From: Promethearchaeota archaeon
GTDB lineage: Archaea; Asgardarchaeota; Lokiarchaeia; Sigyniarchaeales; SOKP01
Length of the DNA: 58,497 nucleotides
Direction of reading: 5' to 3'
NCBI GenBank assembly: GCA_019058425.1
Contig: JAHPYZ010000008.1
Location: forward strand, 34,935-93,431
Both the position numbers and the translations under genes were made by a program. The first letter of the stretch is position 1. Every line of letters begins with the position of its first letter. Positions 35,770 through 44,574 of this stretch are shown here, piece after piece. The notes beneath the pieces are model-generated. The model saw only the letters and a list, made by a program, of their open reading frames with translations. It did no database searches and was not told the origin of the DNA.

Positions 35770-36324
35770 TCAATTTTTAATTTTAGGATTATTAGAAATT
35801 TTCTTGTTATAATACCGTTCGATTAATAAAAAGATAAACGCATATAAACCATATATAGCAAACGAAGTGATAAACCATATCGGAAATCCGAATATATTTA
35901 TCACGGGAGGATTTTGATAATAATAAATTCCTAATGCTGCTGCTACTGGATCCATGAGGAGTTGAAAAAGAATTCCGTAAACAGTTACCACAACAGAAAT
36001 ACAGATAATATCTTTTATAGATAAATCAGTTCCTTTGGATTTTTTGAGTGAAGCCCGTGCTAACTCAAATACAACTATAAATACGGTAAAAATAGTAAGT
36101 GTGTCATTAACTGAGAAAATAGAGTGTGGTAAATCTAGTTCCGTTCCCAAATCTGCTAGGGAGTGACTTCCCGTGAAAATTAACGCTAGAACCATAGACG
36201 ACAGACATAAATTTGTGAGAATTGTTGCTTTTAACCCATATATCTTAATACAGTAGTAATAAACTGCTATTAAAATATAAATATTGAGTACAAGACTAAT
36301 ATAAAAATATATTAGACCAACCAT
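35770..36324 (-). CDS. CruF/DUF422-like carotenoid biosynthesis membrane protein
   Basis: A 184-residue membrane protein with about five to six helices. It shows FTGSHSLADLGTELDLPHSIFSVND and LLMDPVAAALGIYYYQNPPVINIFGFPIWFI-type segments (quoted in parts at residues 51-75 and 125-155). The D-P plus Y-x-x-P-x-x-N pattern matches the DUF422 hydratase family, whose member CruF (bisanhydrobacterioruberin hydratase) hydrates the C50 carotenoid. It is shorter than CruF proper. A small two-helix protein gene ends two bases upstream of its start, so the two are translationally linked. Confidence 0.7.
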   Translation of the reverse strand: MVGLIYFYISLVLNIYILIAVYYYCIKIYGLKATILTNLCLSSMVLALIFTGSHSLADLGTELDLPHSIFSVNDTLTIFTVFIVVFELARASLKKSKGTDLSIKDIICISVVVTVYGILFQLLMDPVAAALGIYYYQNPPVINIFGFPIWFITSFAIYGLYAFIFLLIERYYNKKISNNPKIKN

Positions 36325-36325
36325 G

Positions 36326-36493
36326 TCAATCCCCCTTCCTTCGAATAAGTGTTATTATTAATGGTATTAGAGCTAATGGTCCTGAAATTAATAATATGTC
36401 AAATCTCATGACAATAATAAGGAAAATGAAATCTAATATCAAAATTGCAGCATAGCCCCATATAATTAAGTCAATCTTCTTCACACTTATCAC
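36326..36493 (-). CDS. Small two-helix membrane protein, GTG start
   Basis: A frame of 55 codons starting at GTG 36493 (or GTG 36484) encodes VKKIDLIIWGYAAILILDF, then FDILLISGPLALIPLIIT and the basic end RRKGD. The stop TGA lies one base before the ATG of the carotenoid-type gene, with the purine-rich GAAGGAAGGGGG-like tract before it acting as that gene's ribosome-binding site. The tight spacing and clean two-helix topology support a real gene. Function unknown. Confidence 0.6.
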   Translation of the reverse strand: MISVKKIDLIIWGYAAILILDFIFLIIVMRFDILLISGPLALIPLIITLIRRKGD

Positions 36494-36694
36494 TAGTAAG
36501 AATTTTTTAGCTTTTAATCAGGGTTTTAATATATAAACATGTACTAAACCTATAGCTTAGTATTTATAATTAATTACAAGTGCATAAAATAATAATAATT
36601 ATTATTTCCTTTAGTTCATTAGGATATTTTCTATTTTAATTATAACAATTTGAAAATAAAAATTGTATTTCAGAAAGAAAGAATAATATAGATA

Positions 36695-37606
36695 ATGATG
36701 AATAAAACAAGTTCTAAAAAACAAACTGCAAAAAGTTTAATTCTCATAGCAATTTTAGACATATTCTCTCTAGAATTTTGTAGAAACATCTTAGAAATAC
36801 CACTTAGTTTACTTTACTTTTTATCAATATTCCTAATTTTTTTTTTACAATTAAGCTTTTTAGCTTTTATTAATTATGTTTTGAAAAGAATTACACAACC
36901 AAAAAAAGAATTTCAAATTAACAGATATTTAACATTAAAACTTGAAAACAAAATAACGAATATATATGTACTTGGAAAAGTTTTTGCTCAGTGTAAATTT
37001 TTATTATTAAATATTCCAATTGATAAAGTTAGTGAATTTGATAACATAGAATCAATTGATGAAGCGGCTGAAAGGTTAGATCATAAATTAGAATTTCACT
37101 CCAAATCTAAAATTAATATTTCTCCTGAAACAGAATTTTGGGGTCACTGCTCTAATTTGCAAGCATGGGTGGAATATTATTATAATCCACGTTTGTTACA
37201 TAGCAATTTAGCATTTCCATTGTTAAGAAGATTAACAGATGTTGAAGATCCAATCGCAAAGAAGGTATTTAAACATGAAGTACTATTAAGATTTGAAAGT
37301 TTTAACCCTTCTACACAACAATTTTTAATCAAAAATGGATATTTGGAATATTTTGATAAACAAGAAAAAGAAGAAATCTTTAAATTAATTTTGGATGAAA
37401 AAATATGGATTAATTTAGGTAATAGTTATTTAAAAGCTAAGAAAATGGATAAAGCACTTCATTCTTTTCTCCAAGCAAGAAATATTAATCCTATAAATTT
37501 AGAGACATTATTTAAAATATTGCAAATTTATGTTAAACTAAAGGATCATGACAGAGCTTCAAAAATTAGTAATGAAATCTTACAACTCTCAGGGAATTAT
37601 CCATAA
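36695..37606 (+). CDS. Asgard-type membrane protein with PETEFWGHCSNLQAW domain and TPR repeats
   Basis: Two hydrophobic helices at residues 13-60 precede a soluble region. This contains PETEFWGHCSNLQAW (about 144-158), NLAFPLLRRLTDVEDPIAKKVFKHEVL and a further helical array. From about 235 two TPR-like units follow (WINLGNSYLKAKKMDKALHSFLQAR; NLETLFKILQIYVKLKDHDRA). The PETEFWGHCSNLQAW domain recurs in Asgard genomes as far as I remember; its function is undescribed. The protein probably sits on the inner membrane face as a scaffold. Its stop codon is followed at once by a remnant of a DUF6125 gene. Confidence 0.75.
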   Translation: MMNKTSSKKQTAKSLILIAILDIFSLEFCRNILEIPLSLLYFLSIFLIFFLQLSFLAFINYVLKRITQPKKEFQINRYLTLKLENKITNIYVLGKVFAQCKFLLLNIPIDKVSEFDNIESIDEAAERLDHKLEFHSKSKINISPETEFWGHCSNLQAWVEYYYNPRLLHSNLAFPLLRRLTDVEDPIAKKVFKHEVLLRFESFNPSTQQFLIKNGYLEYFDKQEKEEIFKLILDEKIWINLGNSYLKAKKMDKALHSFLQARNINPINLETLFKILQIYVKLKDHDRASKISNEILQLSGNYP

Positions 37607-37683
37607 AAATTGAACCTGAAATATATAAGTTCCTACTAAATTCTCGGGAAAAATGTTCTGGAGATATTATTTTGGATCTGTAA
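37606..37683 (+). pseudogene. 3' remnant of a DUF6125-family gene
   Basis: Starting at the last base of the TPR gene's stop codon, in a different phase, 25 codons translate to KIEPEIYKFLLNSREKCSGD and IILDL before a TAA. The intact DUF6125 gene at 54610-55128 ends RIEPEIEKCLLNSRKKCSGD and IILNL. Only about four of the 25 residues differ, and the DNA is also highly similar. No start codon and no upstream part of the gene survive. It is a recent truncation or a recombination scar from a second copy. Confidence 0.78.
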
Positions 37684-37752
37684 GGGTCAAGAATAAATAT
37701 TTCAATCTTGAAAATAAAATTATTGATAAAAAAACTCAAAGTAGTATTACAC

Positions 37753-37761
37753 AAAAAAAAA
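37753..37761 (-). terminator. Poly-T tract after the thioredoxin-fold gene
   Basis: Nine T on the coding strand follow directly on the stop of the minus-strand gene at 37762. Confidence 0.4.
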
Positions 37762-38040
37762 TCAAGGATTAGTGGATTCGATTAAACTAAACAAATCTCT
37801 TGCTAGCTTCTTCATAATAGGAACATGACCTTCCATTAGAACGCGATCATCAAGCATGATTGCTGGTGGTGTTAAATCCCCATATTTTTTTATGTTATCC
37901 TGTGAATAGATATCTTCATAACTCACTTCAATTTTTTCTTTCAATTCTGGTACTGATGCAAACATTCGTTCAATGATGTTCATTGTTTTACAACATTTTG
38001 CACAGTAGTTTTCCTCTTCACTTTTCAACAAAACGTGCAT
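37762..38040 (-). CDS. Small thioredoxin/glutaredoxin-like protein
   Basis: A 92-residue protein with a Cys-rich active-site-like sequence YCAKCCKTMNIIERM (about 12-26), in place of the C-x-x-C of glutaredoxins, and the cis-Pro-type TPPAIMLDDRVLMEGHVP near residue 57. The order strand, helix, strand (EVSYEDIYS), cis-Pro strand pair, helix fits a minimal thioredoxin fold. It probably acts as a thiol-disulfide or metal-handling protein. Confidence 0.75.
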   Translation of the reverse strand: MHVLLKSEEENYCAKCCKTMNIIERMFASVPELKEKIEVSYEDIYSQDNIKKYGDLTPPAIMLDDRVLMEGHVPIMKKLARDLFSLIESTNP

Positions 38041-38390
38041 TACTACCTTCGATATTATGTATCACTACTTTCCTCTTTTTTTACTAAAACTTAAGATATA
38101 ATATGTTTTAGCTAATAAATGATTTCTGAAAGAAAAATCTTTAATTAAAATGTTAGTGAAAATACTAGATAATCTAATAATAGAATATCAAGTTTAAAAA
38201 GATACTTTAATAACTAAATTTTAAGATTTCAATCTAATTAAAGTTCATTTTTAGAATTAAAATATAAGAACAACGCTAAATCTAGGAAGATATACTAAAG
38301 AAAGCCTTTCTAAATATAATTTATTCTAGTAATCTTTTTATTACTTCCTGTTCTATGATATTGTATTGAAAAAATAAAAAGTAAAGAGTC
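38041..38390. other. Gene-free 350-base intergenic region
   Basis: I see no coding frame, repeat or strong structure. It must contain the promoters of the divergent genes on either side. The plus-strand gene begins with TTG at 38391 after an in-phase stop shortly upstream. Confidence 0.5.
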
Positions 38391-39239
38391 TTGATTCAAT
38401 TGGAAGCTATATTAGGTTTTATAATGATTTTTGCTATTAGTCTTTTAAGTTTAATTGGTGTAATTATGATATCACTTAAAGAAAAGACTTTAGATAAGTT
38501 ATTGTTCATTCTTGTAGCATTTGCTACTGGTACTATTCTTGCTACTGCGTTATTTGACCTAATTCCTGAATCCCTACATCATCTTGAAGAGTTAAATGCA
38601 GAGGGAGCAAACCTTATTGAAAGTCTTCTTTTCACTATTGTTATTATAGGATTTGTAATTTTCTTTATCTTAGAACGATTTATCTATTGGTTTCATGGGC
38701 ACGCTCATGAAAAAGAAGACCAATTAGTCTGTTATGAAACTCTTATGGAAGGGGCTGATACCATTATAGATAGAGGTAATAAGATTAAAAATTTCGCACT
38801 TCTGAATTTAATTGGTGATGGGTTACACAATTTGTTAGATGGTATTATCATAATGGTTGCATTCTTAAGTGGAATTGGCAATGGGATTATTGTCACTCTC
38901 GCTGTTTTATTCCATGAATTACCACAAGAAATCGGAGATTTTGGGATTCTTATATATGGAGGATTTTCAAAAAAGAATGCTCTTTTATTTAACTTTTTAA
39001 GTGCATTAGTTGCATTGCTTGGAGGGATCTTAGCTTTTTTCTTATCAGTTCAAATAGATATATTTAATTTCTTCTTTTTAGCGTTTTCTGGTGGTGGTTT
39101 TTTGTACATAGCTAGCACAGAACTTATGCCTGAAATGCTAAAAGAAAAAAATTTAAAGAAATCCATTATTCAAACATTAGTATTTTTGAGTGGTGTTATC
39201 ACTATAATGGTGTTAATTATTGCTTTACCACACGCATAA
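38391..39239 (+). CDS. ZIP-family metal transporter
   Basis: A 282-residue ZIP transporter with about eight helices. GDGLHNLLDGIIIM and LFHELPQEIGDFGILI are the helix IV/V metal-site motifs (H-N-x-x-D and H-E-x-x-x-E). A short His-rich cytoplasmic loop (FHGHAHEKEDQ) lies between helices III and IV. It imports Zn2+, Fe2+ or another divalent metal. The start is a TTG, and the nearest ATG would cut into the first helix. Regulation is not evident. It converges with the ABC permease genes. Confidence 0.93.
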   Translation: MIQLEAILGFIMIFAISLLSLIGVIMISLKEKTLDKLLFILVAFATGTILATALFDLIPESLHHLEELNAEGANLIESLLFTIVIIGFVIFFILERFIYWFHGHAHEKEDQLVCYETLMEGADTIIDRGNKIKNFALLNLIGDGLHNLLDGIIIMVAFLSGIGNGIIVTLAVLFHELPQEIGDFGILIYGGFSKKNALLFNFLSALVALLGGILAFFLSVQIDIFNFFFLAFSGGGFLYIASTELMPEMLKEKNLKKSIIQTLVFLSGVITIMVLIIALPHA

Positions 39240-39272
39240 AGCTGATACCTTCTTATAGTTTAAACGAAAGTT

Positions 39273-40517
39273 TTATTGTAAGAATTTTTGAGATATGATG
39301 CGTTTTTTATAGAGAATTAAGCCTAAACCGAAAAAGATGAGGATATATACTATTAATCCAAAGACATAATTTAAATTAGAGATACCGCCAGTTAAAATTG
39401 TACTTTTAATAATATTAAAACAATATGTAAAAGGAATAAATTCAACAACTGATTTTAAAGGTTGCCCAAATAATTCAATATCTACAAATCCACCACATAA
39501 AAAAAGAGTAGCAAGGACTAAAAACATTGAAATTGGGAAAGTAAATACTTGCTCTGGTATAAACATACCGAGAATAGCTCCGATTAATGATCCTAAAATA
39601 ATTGTTCCTAATATAATCAATAAAAATCCCGAAAAATTTATTGGAAAAGGAAGCCCTATCCATAAGAATATAATTGTCGCCCCTAGTGTAAAATTTATTA
39701 AGAGAGATAAAAGTGTTGTTGATAAAATCTTTCCAATAAAAGTATAATAAAGATTCAGATTGGGGGATAAAGCAAGTTCTTGTGCCATTCTGTTATTTTT
39801 TTCATTAAAAATAAATGCTGAACCAATTATCATAGAAGCTACTAATGCAACAAATCCTAATGCGCCTATCCCAATAGTCCACATTCTTGGGTACGTTTGT
39901 CTATTAGGATCAGCATCATTATAGAAATAGATAGCTTCTATTTCATTATTTAACACAGTATCATAATAGGCTTTTAGTTTACGTTGAAATCCGAAATAAA
40001 GGTTTTTAAGATAATCCTCATTTATATTTAAGCATTTTAAAGAAATAGTTATTTCACCCCCAGACCATGAATTATTTTTCACAGCAATAATCATATCTTC
40101 AAAATTCTCAGGTAAGATAACAATCATAACAATTTCTTCGGCATATAATTGATCTTTAAATTCTTCTTCTGATATACCAATACCTTCAATGTGGCTTTTT
40201 ACAATTGTTTTTCCTACTAAACTATTATTGTTTAAATAATTCAAGAATTCTTGAGTATTGTTTAATTCGTTATTATTTAAAGAATAATTTAAATCATCGT
40301 TTGAGTTGTAATCAGGAATTACAACGGCAAATGGGTAATTAAAATTTACCGCACCAAAGATAAGATTCATAAATATTAAATAAGTTATAGGAAAAAGTAG
40401 GCAAAGAAAAAATAAGGTACGAGTGGGACCCCTAAATACTATCTTGATATTTTTTAAAATTTCTTCCTTAATAATGCTTATTGAAGATTTTTTAACATTT
40501 TTTTCCGATATCATCAA
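39273..40517 (-). CDS. ABC-2-type exporter permease (second subunit)
   Basis: A 414-residue protein with one N-terminal helix (TLFFLCLLFPITYLIFMNLIF), a roughly 130-residue external domain with many Asn (NSNDDLNYSLNNNELNN), and five or six C-terminal helices containing the ABC-2 pattern (NNRMAQELALSPNLNLYYTFIGK). Its start overlaps the stop of the other permease gene by four bases (ATGA), and both follow one ATPase gene. They form a heterodimeric exporter of the YadH/YhhJ type. Substrate unknown. Confidence 0.88.
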   Translation of the reverse strand: MMISEKNVKKSSISIIKEEILKNIKIVFRGPTRTLFFLCLLFPITYLIFMNLIFGAVNFNYPFAVVIPDYNSNDDLNYSLNNNELNNTQEFLNYLNNNSLVGKTIVKSHIEGIGISEEEFKDQLYAEEIVMIVILPENFEDMIIAVKNNSWSGGEITISLKCLNINEDYLKNLYFGFQRKLKAYYDTVLNNEIEAIYFYNDADPNRQTYPRMWTIGIGALGFVALVASMIIGSAFIFNEKNNRMAQELALSPNLNLYYTFIGKILSTTLLSLLINFTLGATIIFLWIGLPFPINFSGFLLIILGTIILGSLIGAILGMFIPEQVFTFPISMFLVLATLFLCGGFVDIELFGQPLKSVVEFIPFTYCFNIIKSTILTGGISNLNYVFGLIVYILIFFGLGLILYKKRIISQKFLQ

Positions 40518-41707
40518 AGCTTAAACCCCCTTTTAGATATTATATACCAAATAATTATCGTAAAAGAAATTGTCATAATTCCTAAAATGTTTAGACGAAA
40601 TAGTGAATATGATAATGAAGGATAATATGTTTCTGAGAAAATAATTTCAAACCAATAAGTTCCAGGAAGAAATCTTGAAACCATATAGATTTGTTCTCCT
40701 AGCATTCTCACGGGGGCAAACCCCCCCATAAAAAACCACAAAAACACCGCAAGTACGATAGCTACAAGGATTGTAGTCATTTTATTTTTAATCCGTAAAC
40801 CTATTAAACCTCCAAGGCAAGCATGGATCCAAGTCGACATTATAAAGGCATTTATAACGTTTAAGATATTACCGCGAAATTTTATATTAAAGATAAAAAA
40901 TAATAAAGGAGATAAAATTCCAACTACAATCAATCCTAATATTACAGCAATTAATTGTTTTGATGCAATATAAGCAGTACGTTTTACAGGACTATTTACA
41001 ATCTCAATTATTGTATTGTCTTCATATTCTTTTGCTACATTTAATGAACCAAAAAAGAGTCCGCAAGTTATACTAAACATACTAATAACTCCAATTACTA
41101 AGCCTCGAATTATACTCAAGTCTTGATCAATGACGTATTGTTTTTTTGCTATGATTGCAAATCCATCAACATGTCCATAAGATAAATGAATTTCTTGGTT
41201 AAAAGTTAAAATGGCTTCATCTAATCTTTGAATATAATTTTTCACATAATCATCATTTATGTTTTGAACTTCTAAATATACAATCCCCTTTATATTCGGA
41301 TCATTAGCTGTTATATTAACGTGAAATCCTGCGGGAATATATATTAAACCTAGACTCTCAAAATGATGTAATTTTGTTTTAGCTTCTTCTAATGTATCTA
41401 TAGTAATTACATTAAACCAAGGAGCAAACTCACTACTAATATTTACAATATAATCTTTCATTACATTAGAATACGCTGTATTATCTTCATCAACAACCAT
41501 AACAGTATATGTTTCAGGATCAGATACGCCTGATAGAGAAGTAAAAACAATTAAGATAACTATTGGAGGTATTATAGCACCAAAAAAATATTTTTTAACT
41601 CTCTTAGTAGAAATTAAATCCTTTCGTAAGATTGTTATCAAGTCATAAAACCACTGTCTTAACTTCATCAATTTTCCTTCTTCTACAGGGTTTCTTTTAG
41701 TTTTCAT
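40514..41707 (-). CDS. ABC-2-type exporter permease (first subunit)
   Basis: A 397-residue paralogue of the following permease, with the same layout: an N-terminal basic segment (RKDLISTKRVKKYFFG) and helix, an external domain (about 60-200) and a C-terminal membrane domain with YEDNTIIEIVNSPVKRTAYIASK. The gene overlaps the ATPase gene by eleven bases, so translation is coupled. Its own ribosome-binding site lies inside the ATPase gene. Confidence 0.88.
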   Translation of the reverse strand: MKTKRNPVEEGKLMKLRQWFYDLITILRKDLISTKRVKKYFFGAIIPPIVILIVFTSLSGVSDPETYTVMVVDEDNTAYSNVMKDYIVNISSEFAPWFNVITIDTLEEAKTKLHHFESLGLIYIPAGFHVNITANDPNIKGIVYLEVQNINDDYVKNYIQRLDEAILTFNQEIHLSYGHVDGFAIIAKKQYVIDQDLSIIRGLVIGVISMFSITCGLFFGSLNVAKEYEDNTIIEIVNSPVKRTAYIASKQLIAVILGLIVVGILSPLLFFIFNIKFRGNILNVINAFIMSTWIHACLGGLIGLRIKNKMTTILVAIVLAVFLWFFMGGFAPVRMLGEQIYMVSRFLPGTYWFEIIFSETYYPSLSYSLFRLNILGIMTISFTIIIWYIISKRGFKL

Positions 41708-42725
41708 TATCCCTAAATTCCTTTCCTGTAAGTTTTAAAAAGATATCTTCTAAAGTCGAGCTTTTAATTGTGAATTCAGTTATAGAAATATCATGAGTAT
41801 TGGTGTAATTAATAAACTTTTCAAGTAATTCTTTTATATCTGATATATCAAATATGAATTGAAATAATCTTTGTTGTTCGCTTATTTCTTTTTCCAAAAT
41901 AATTTCTCCATGCAATGAATTAATTAAAAAGTCATTAAGAAACTCAGAAGTTACTGCATCTAGGCTTGTTTTGAATTCTATTATTGTATTTGGAAAAATT
42001 TTTTCTTGAATTTCAGGAAGTCTACCAGGGCCTTCAATTATTGACGTATCTAATATTAAAATACGATCTGCTAATCGTTCTGCTTCTTCCATATAATTAG
42101 TTGTTAATAATATTGTTTTTCCTTGCCGAGGTAATTCTAAAATATAATCATGAATTGCTTTACGAGATTGGACGTCTATCCCTAAAGTTGGTTCATCCAA
42201 AATAATTATTTTTGGGTCATGTAATAATGCTCTAACCAATTGAAGGCGCCTTTTCATCCCACCTGAATATGTTCTAACATAATCATTTTGACGTTCTGTT
42301 AACCCTACAATATCTAGCATTTCATCCACTCTTTGTTGTATCTTTTGTTTAGGAACATTATATAATCGTGCATGAAATGTTAAATTTTCCCGACCTGTTA
42401 ATTCATCATATAAAGCGATTTCTTGGGGAACAAGCCCAAATATTCCAAGTAGTTTTCTTCGATCTGAAATGGGATCCATATTATTAATTTTTATAGAACC
42501 TTCAGTCAATTTAATTTGACCTGTTAATAGTTTAACTATTGTAGATTTTCCAGCACCATTTGGTCCAATAATAGTAAATATCTCGTTTTTACGTATTGAA
42601 AATGAGATATTTTTCAATGCAGTTGTATTTGGATATTTTTTAATTACACTATCAACTTTAATTATGATATTATTACTCTCTGAATTGGTAACATCTTCAG
42701 GCGCCCCTTCTTGATTAACAGTCAT
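41697..42725 (-). CDS. ABC transporter ATP-binding protein with Asn at the H-loop
   Basis: A 342-residue ATPase subunit: Walker A GPNGAGKS (54-61), signature YSGGMKRR (153-160), and Walker B IIILDEP with Asp177-Glu178. The switch position is unusual: TTNYMEEAE has Asn210 where TTHYMEEAE with the catalytic-switch His is expected. The codon is plainly AAT. A C-terminal region of about 110 residues is the regulatory extension common in drug-export types. GAGG lies seven bases before the ATG. It heads a three-gene operon diverging from the TrmB-like regulator, with a palindrome upstream of its TATA box. Confidence 0.92.
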   Translation of the reverse strand: MTVNQEGAPEDVTNSESNNIIIKVDSVIKKYPNTTALKNISFSIRKNEIFTIIGPNGAGKSTIVKLLTGQIKLTEGSIKINNMDPISDRRKLLGIFGLVPQEIALYDELTGRENLTFHARLYNVPKQKIQQRVDEMLDIVGLTERQNDYVRTYSGGMKRRLQLVRALLHDPKIIILDEPTLGIDVQSRKAIHDYILELPRQGKTILLTTNYMEEAERLADRILILDTSIIEGPGRLPEIQEKIFPNTIIEFKTSLDAVTSEFLNDFLINSLHGEIILEKEISEQQRLFQFIFDISDIKELLEKFINYTNTHDISITEFTIKSSTLEDIFLKLTGKEFRDNEN

Positions 42726-42770
42726 TATTAATCCTCTATGTTTATATTAAAAGCTCTAATTTATGATAAA

Positions 42771-42807
42771 AATAAAATATATATATTTATACTACTATAG
42801 TAGTATA
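42771..42807 (-). promoter_or_regulatory. TATA region and 20-bp perfect palindrome upstream of the ABC exporter operon
   Basis: TATACTACTATAGTAGTATA (42788-42807) is a perfect 20-base palindrome. On the side toward the operon it is followed by a TA-rich TATA-like tract (42771-42786), with the operon's ATG at 42725. The TrmB-like gene starts 168 bases to the other side. The position fits a dimeric regulator binding beside the BRE/TATA of the exporter promoter. The adjacent regulator is the obvious candidate. Confidence 0.65.
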
Positions 42808-42975
42808 TAGCATTTAAAAATATTTTGAATTATCTCAAGAATAAGCTAATTCATTTATTAAAAAAGCTTGTAAACGCTCTGTATCAAAGTTATTGAATTT
42901 GTAATTAGATTTAATGATGCTGGCACCCTAATAAATTGAATTTGTAAATAAAATTAAATTGGATAAGATGTAATT

Positions 42976-43833
42976 ATGGATAAATTACCTGTGCTTTTGA
43001 AAAAATTAAATTTCACTCAATATGAAGCTCAAGTGCTTGAAACTTTAATAAAATACCATATTCTAAGTGCTCATGAACTTCATAAATATAGTGGAGTTCC
43101 TCAACCCAAAATTTATGAAACAATGGTAAGACTTCAACAAAAAAGTTTTATTGATATAATTCCAAAAGGAAGAAAGAAACTTTTTATGATTAAGCCTAGA
43201 GAACATATTCAAGAAAAATTGTTAAATTATACTAAACAGGTTCAAGAAACTGGGATAAATAGTATTAAAATCATTGAAAAGATTTACAATTCAGAAGAAG
43301 CTGAAGAGATTCCTTTTATAGGTATAGCTGGAAGAGAGAAAATTCAAGAGTATTTATATATGTTAATTGATACCGCAAAAAGTTCTGTAATTTCATTTTT
43401 CCCTATATCTCATTTTGATCAAAAAATCATTTCAATAATTAATCAACGAAAAGATAAATTAAATATAACATTAGTTTTTCAGGACGAATCCGTTATAGAA
43501 ATCCAAAAGCAACTTCCTAATGTTGAGTTTCGCATACTTAAATCACCAGCTTTTACATTAATTAAGGAAATGTTTGGAAAAATCGAAAGTTTCCTCCAAC
43601 CCAATCAAGTGAATTCTTATGGATTTCAAATTTTAAAAAATATTGTATTCAATTTAGAGGAAATTTTTGGATTAATTGTCATCGATGATAGAAAAAGTTT
43701 CTTTAAAATTCCTATTCCAATCGATTTACCAATGGCAATTTTCAGTACATCACCTGAAGTTGTCCAATTTCATTCAACTGGAATTGAAGAAATCTTAGCA
43801 TCCTCTGTTCTAATAAAAAATAAATCAATATAA
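42976..43833 (+). CDS. TrmB-family transcriptional regulator
   Basis: A 285-residue TrmB-type protein. The N-terminal winged helix is clear (LNFTQYEAQVLETLIKYHILSAHELHKYSGVP, read in parts at residues 11-42, then IYETMVRLQQKSFI). A coiled-coil linker leads to an effector-binding domain similar to the PLD-like fold of TrmB-type regulators (residues 105-285). TrmB proteins sense sugars or other small molecules and switch transporter operons. It diverges from the ABC exporter and lies 50 bases upstream of the methyltransferase gene, so one regulator may serve both directions. Confidence 0.87.
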   Translation: MDKLPVLLKKLNFTQYEAQVLETLIKYHILSAHELHKYSGVPQPKIYETMVRLQQKSFIDIIPKGRKKLFMIKPREHIQEKLLNYTKQVQETGINSIKIIEKIYNSEEAEEIPFIGIAGREKIQEYLYMLIDTAKSSVISFFPISHFDQKIISIINQRKDKLNITLVFQDESVIEIQKQLPNVEFRILKSPAFTLIKEMFGKIESFLQPNQVNSYGFQILKNIVFNLEEIFGLIVIDDRKSFFKIPIPIDLPMAIFSTSPEVVQFHSTGIEEILASSVLIKNKSI

Positions 43834-43883
43834 TATTTATAAAGTATTAACAAGAAATTATTCTAATAAAAGTATCCTTAGAA

Positions 43884-44543
43884 ATGTCTTATGTCTATAT
43901 GAAAGCCTTGGAAAAGAAGGCAGAAAAATACAATAAGGGAATAAACTATTTAACATTAGGGCGCTTACCGAAAATTAAAACATATATTTCAGATTATTTA
44001 ATAAATAAGAATGATAAAGTTTTAGATATTGGCATGGGTACTGGATCATTCGCCATTCTTTGTGCTAAAAAAGGAGTAAATATTACTGGTATTGATGTTT
44101 CGGAAAAAATGCTCGAGGTAGCAAAAAAGGAGATTAAACAAGAAGGATTAACCGAAAGTATTCAAATTGTTAAAATGCCAGTTATTGAAATAGATGAAAA
44201 ATTTTCTGATAATTCTTTTGATAAAATAACAGCAATTTTATCATTTAGCGAATTTTATCAAGATGAGCAAGATTTTTGTTTGAAACAAATCTATAGAATG
44301 TTAAAGGCAGGTGGGGAATTTATTTTAGTTGATGAAGTTAAACCAAAGAAAATTTGGAAGAAAATTATCTATTTTTTTGTTAGAATTCCCTTAGTGATCA
44401 TTACCTACTTTAAGTCGCAATTAACCACTAATTATTTAAAAAATGTAGAAAAAAGACTTGAAAGTCATAACTTTTCATTAATAGAAGAAAAATATTATTT
44501 ATTGGATACTTTAAAGTTATTTAGATTGAAAAAAAAGATGTAA
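43884..44543 (+). CDS. SAM-dependent methyltransferase, corrinoid-protein-associated (CpaM-like)
   Basis: A 219-residue class I methyltransferase with motif I VLDIGMGTGSFAIL (47-60) and ITGIDVSEKMLEVAKKE. It begins MSYVYMKALEKKAEKYNKG followed by INYLTLGRL, which matches my memory of a family named corrinoid protein-associated methyltransferase, found beside HgcA-like genes. The C-terminus has a hydrophobic segment (IIYFFVRIPLVIITYF), so it may sit on the membrane. It is 31 bases upstream of the HgcAB-like fusion and almost certainly cotranscribed with it. I infer that it supplies or takes methyl groups from that corrinoid protein. Confidence 0.85.
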   Translation: MSYVYMKALEKKAEKYNKGINYLTLGRLPKIKTYISDYLINKNDKVLDIGMGTGSFAILCAKKGVNITGIDVSEKMLEVAKKEIKQEGLTESIQIVKMPVIEIDEKFSDNSFDKITAILSFSEFYQDEQDFCLKQIYRMLKAGGEFILVDEVKPKKIWKKIIYFFVRIPLVIITYFKSQLTTNYLKNVEKRLESHNFSLIEEKYYLLDTLKLFRLKKKM

Positions 44544-44574
44544 AAATATAAATTTAATATGAGAAAAGAGAAAA

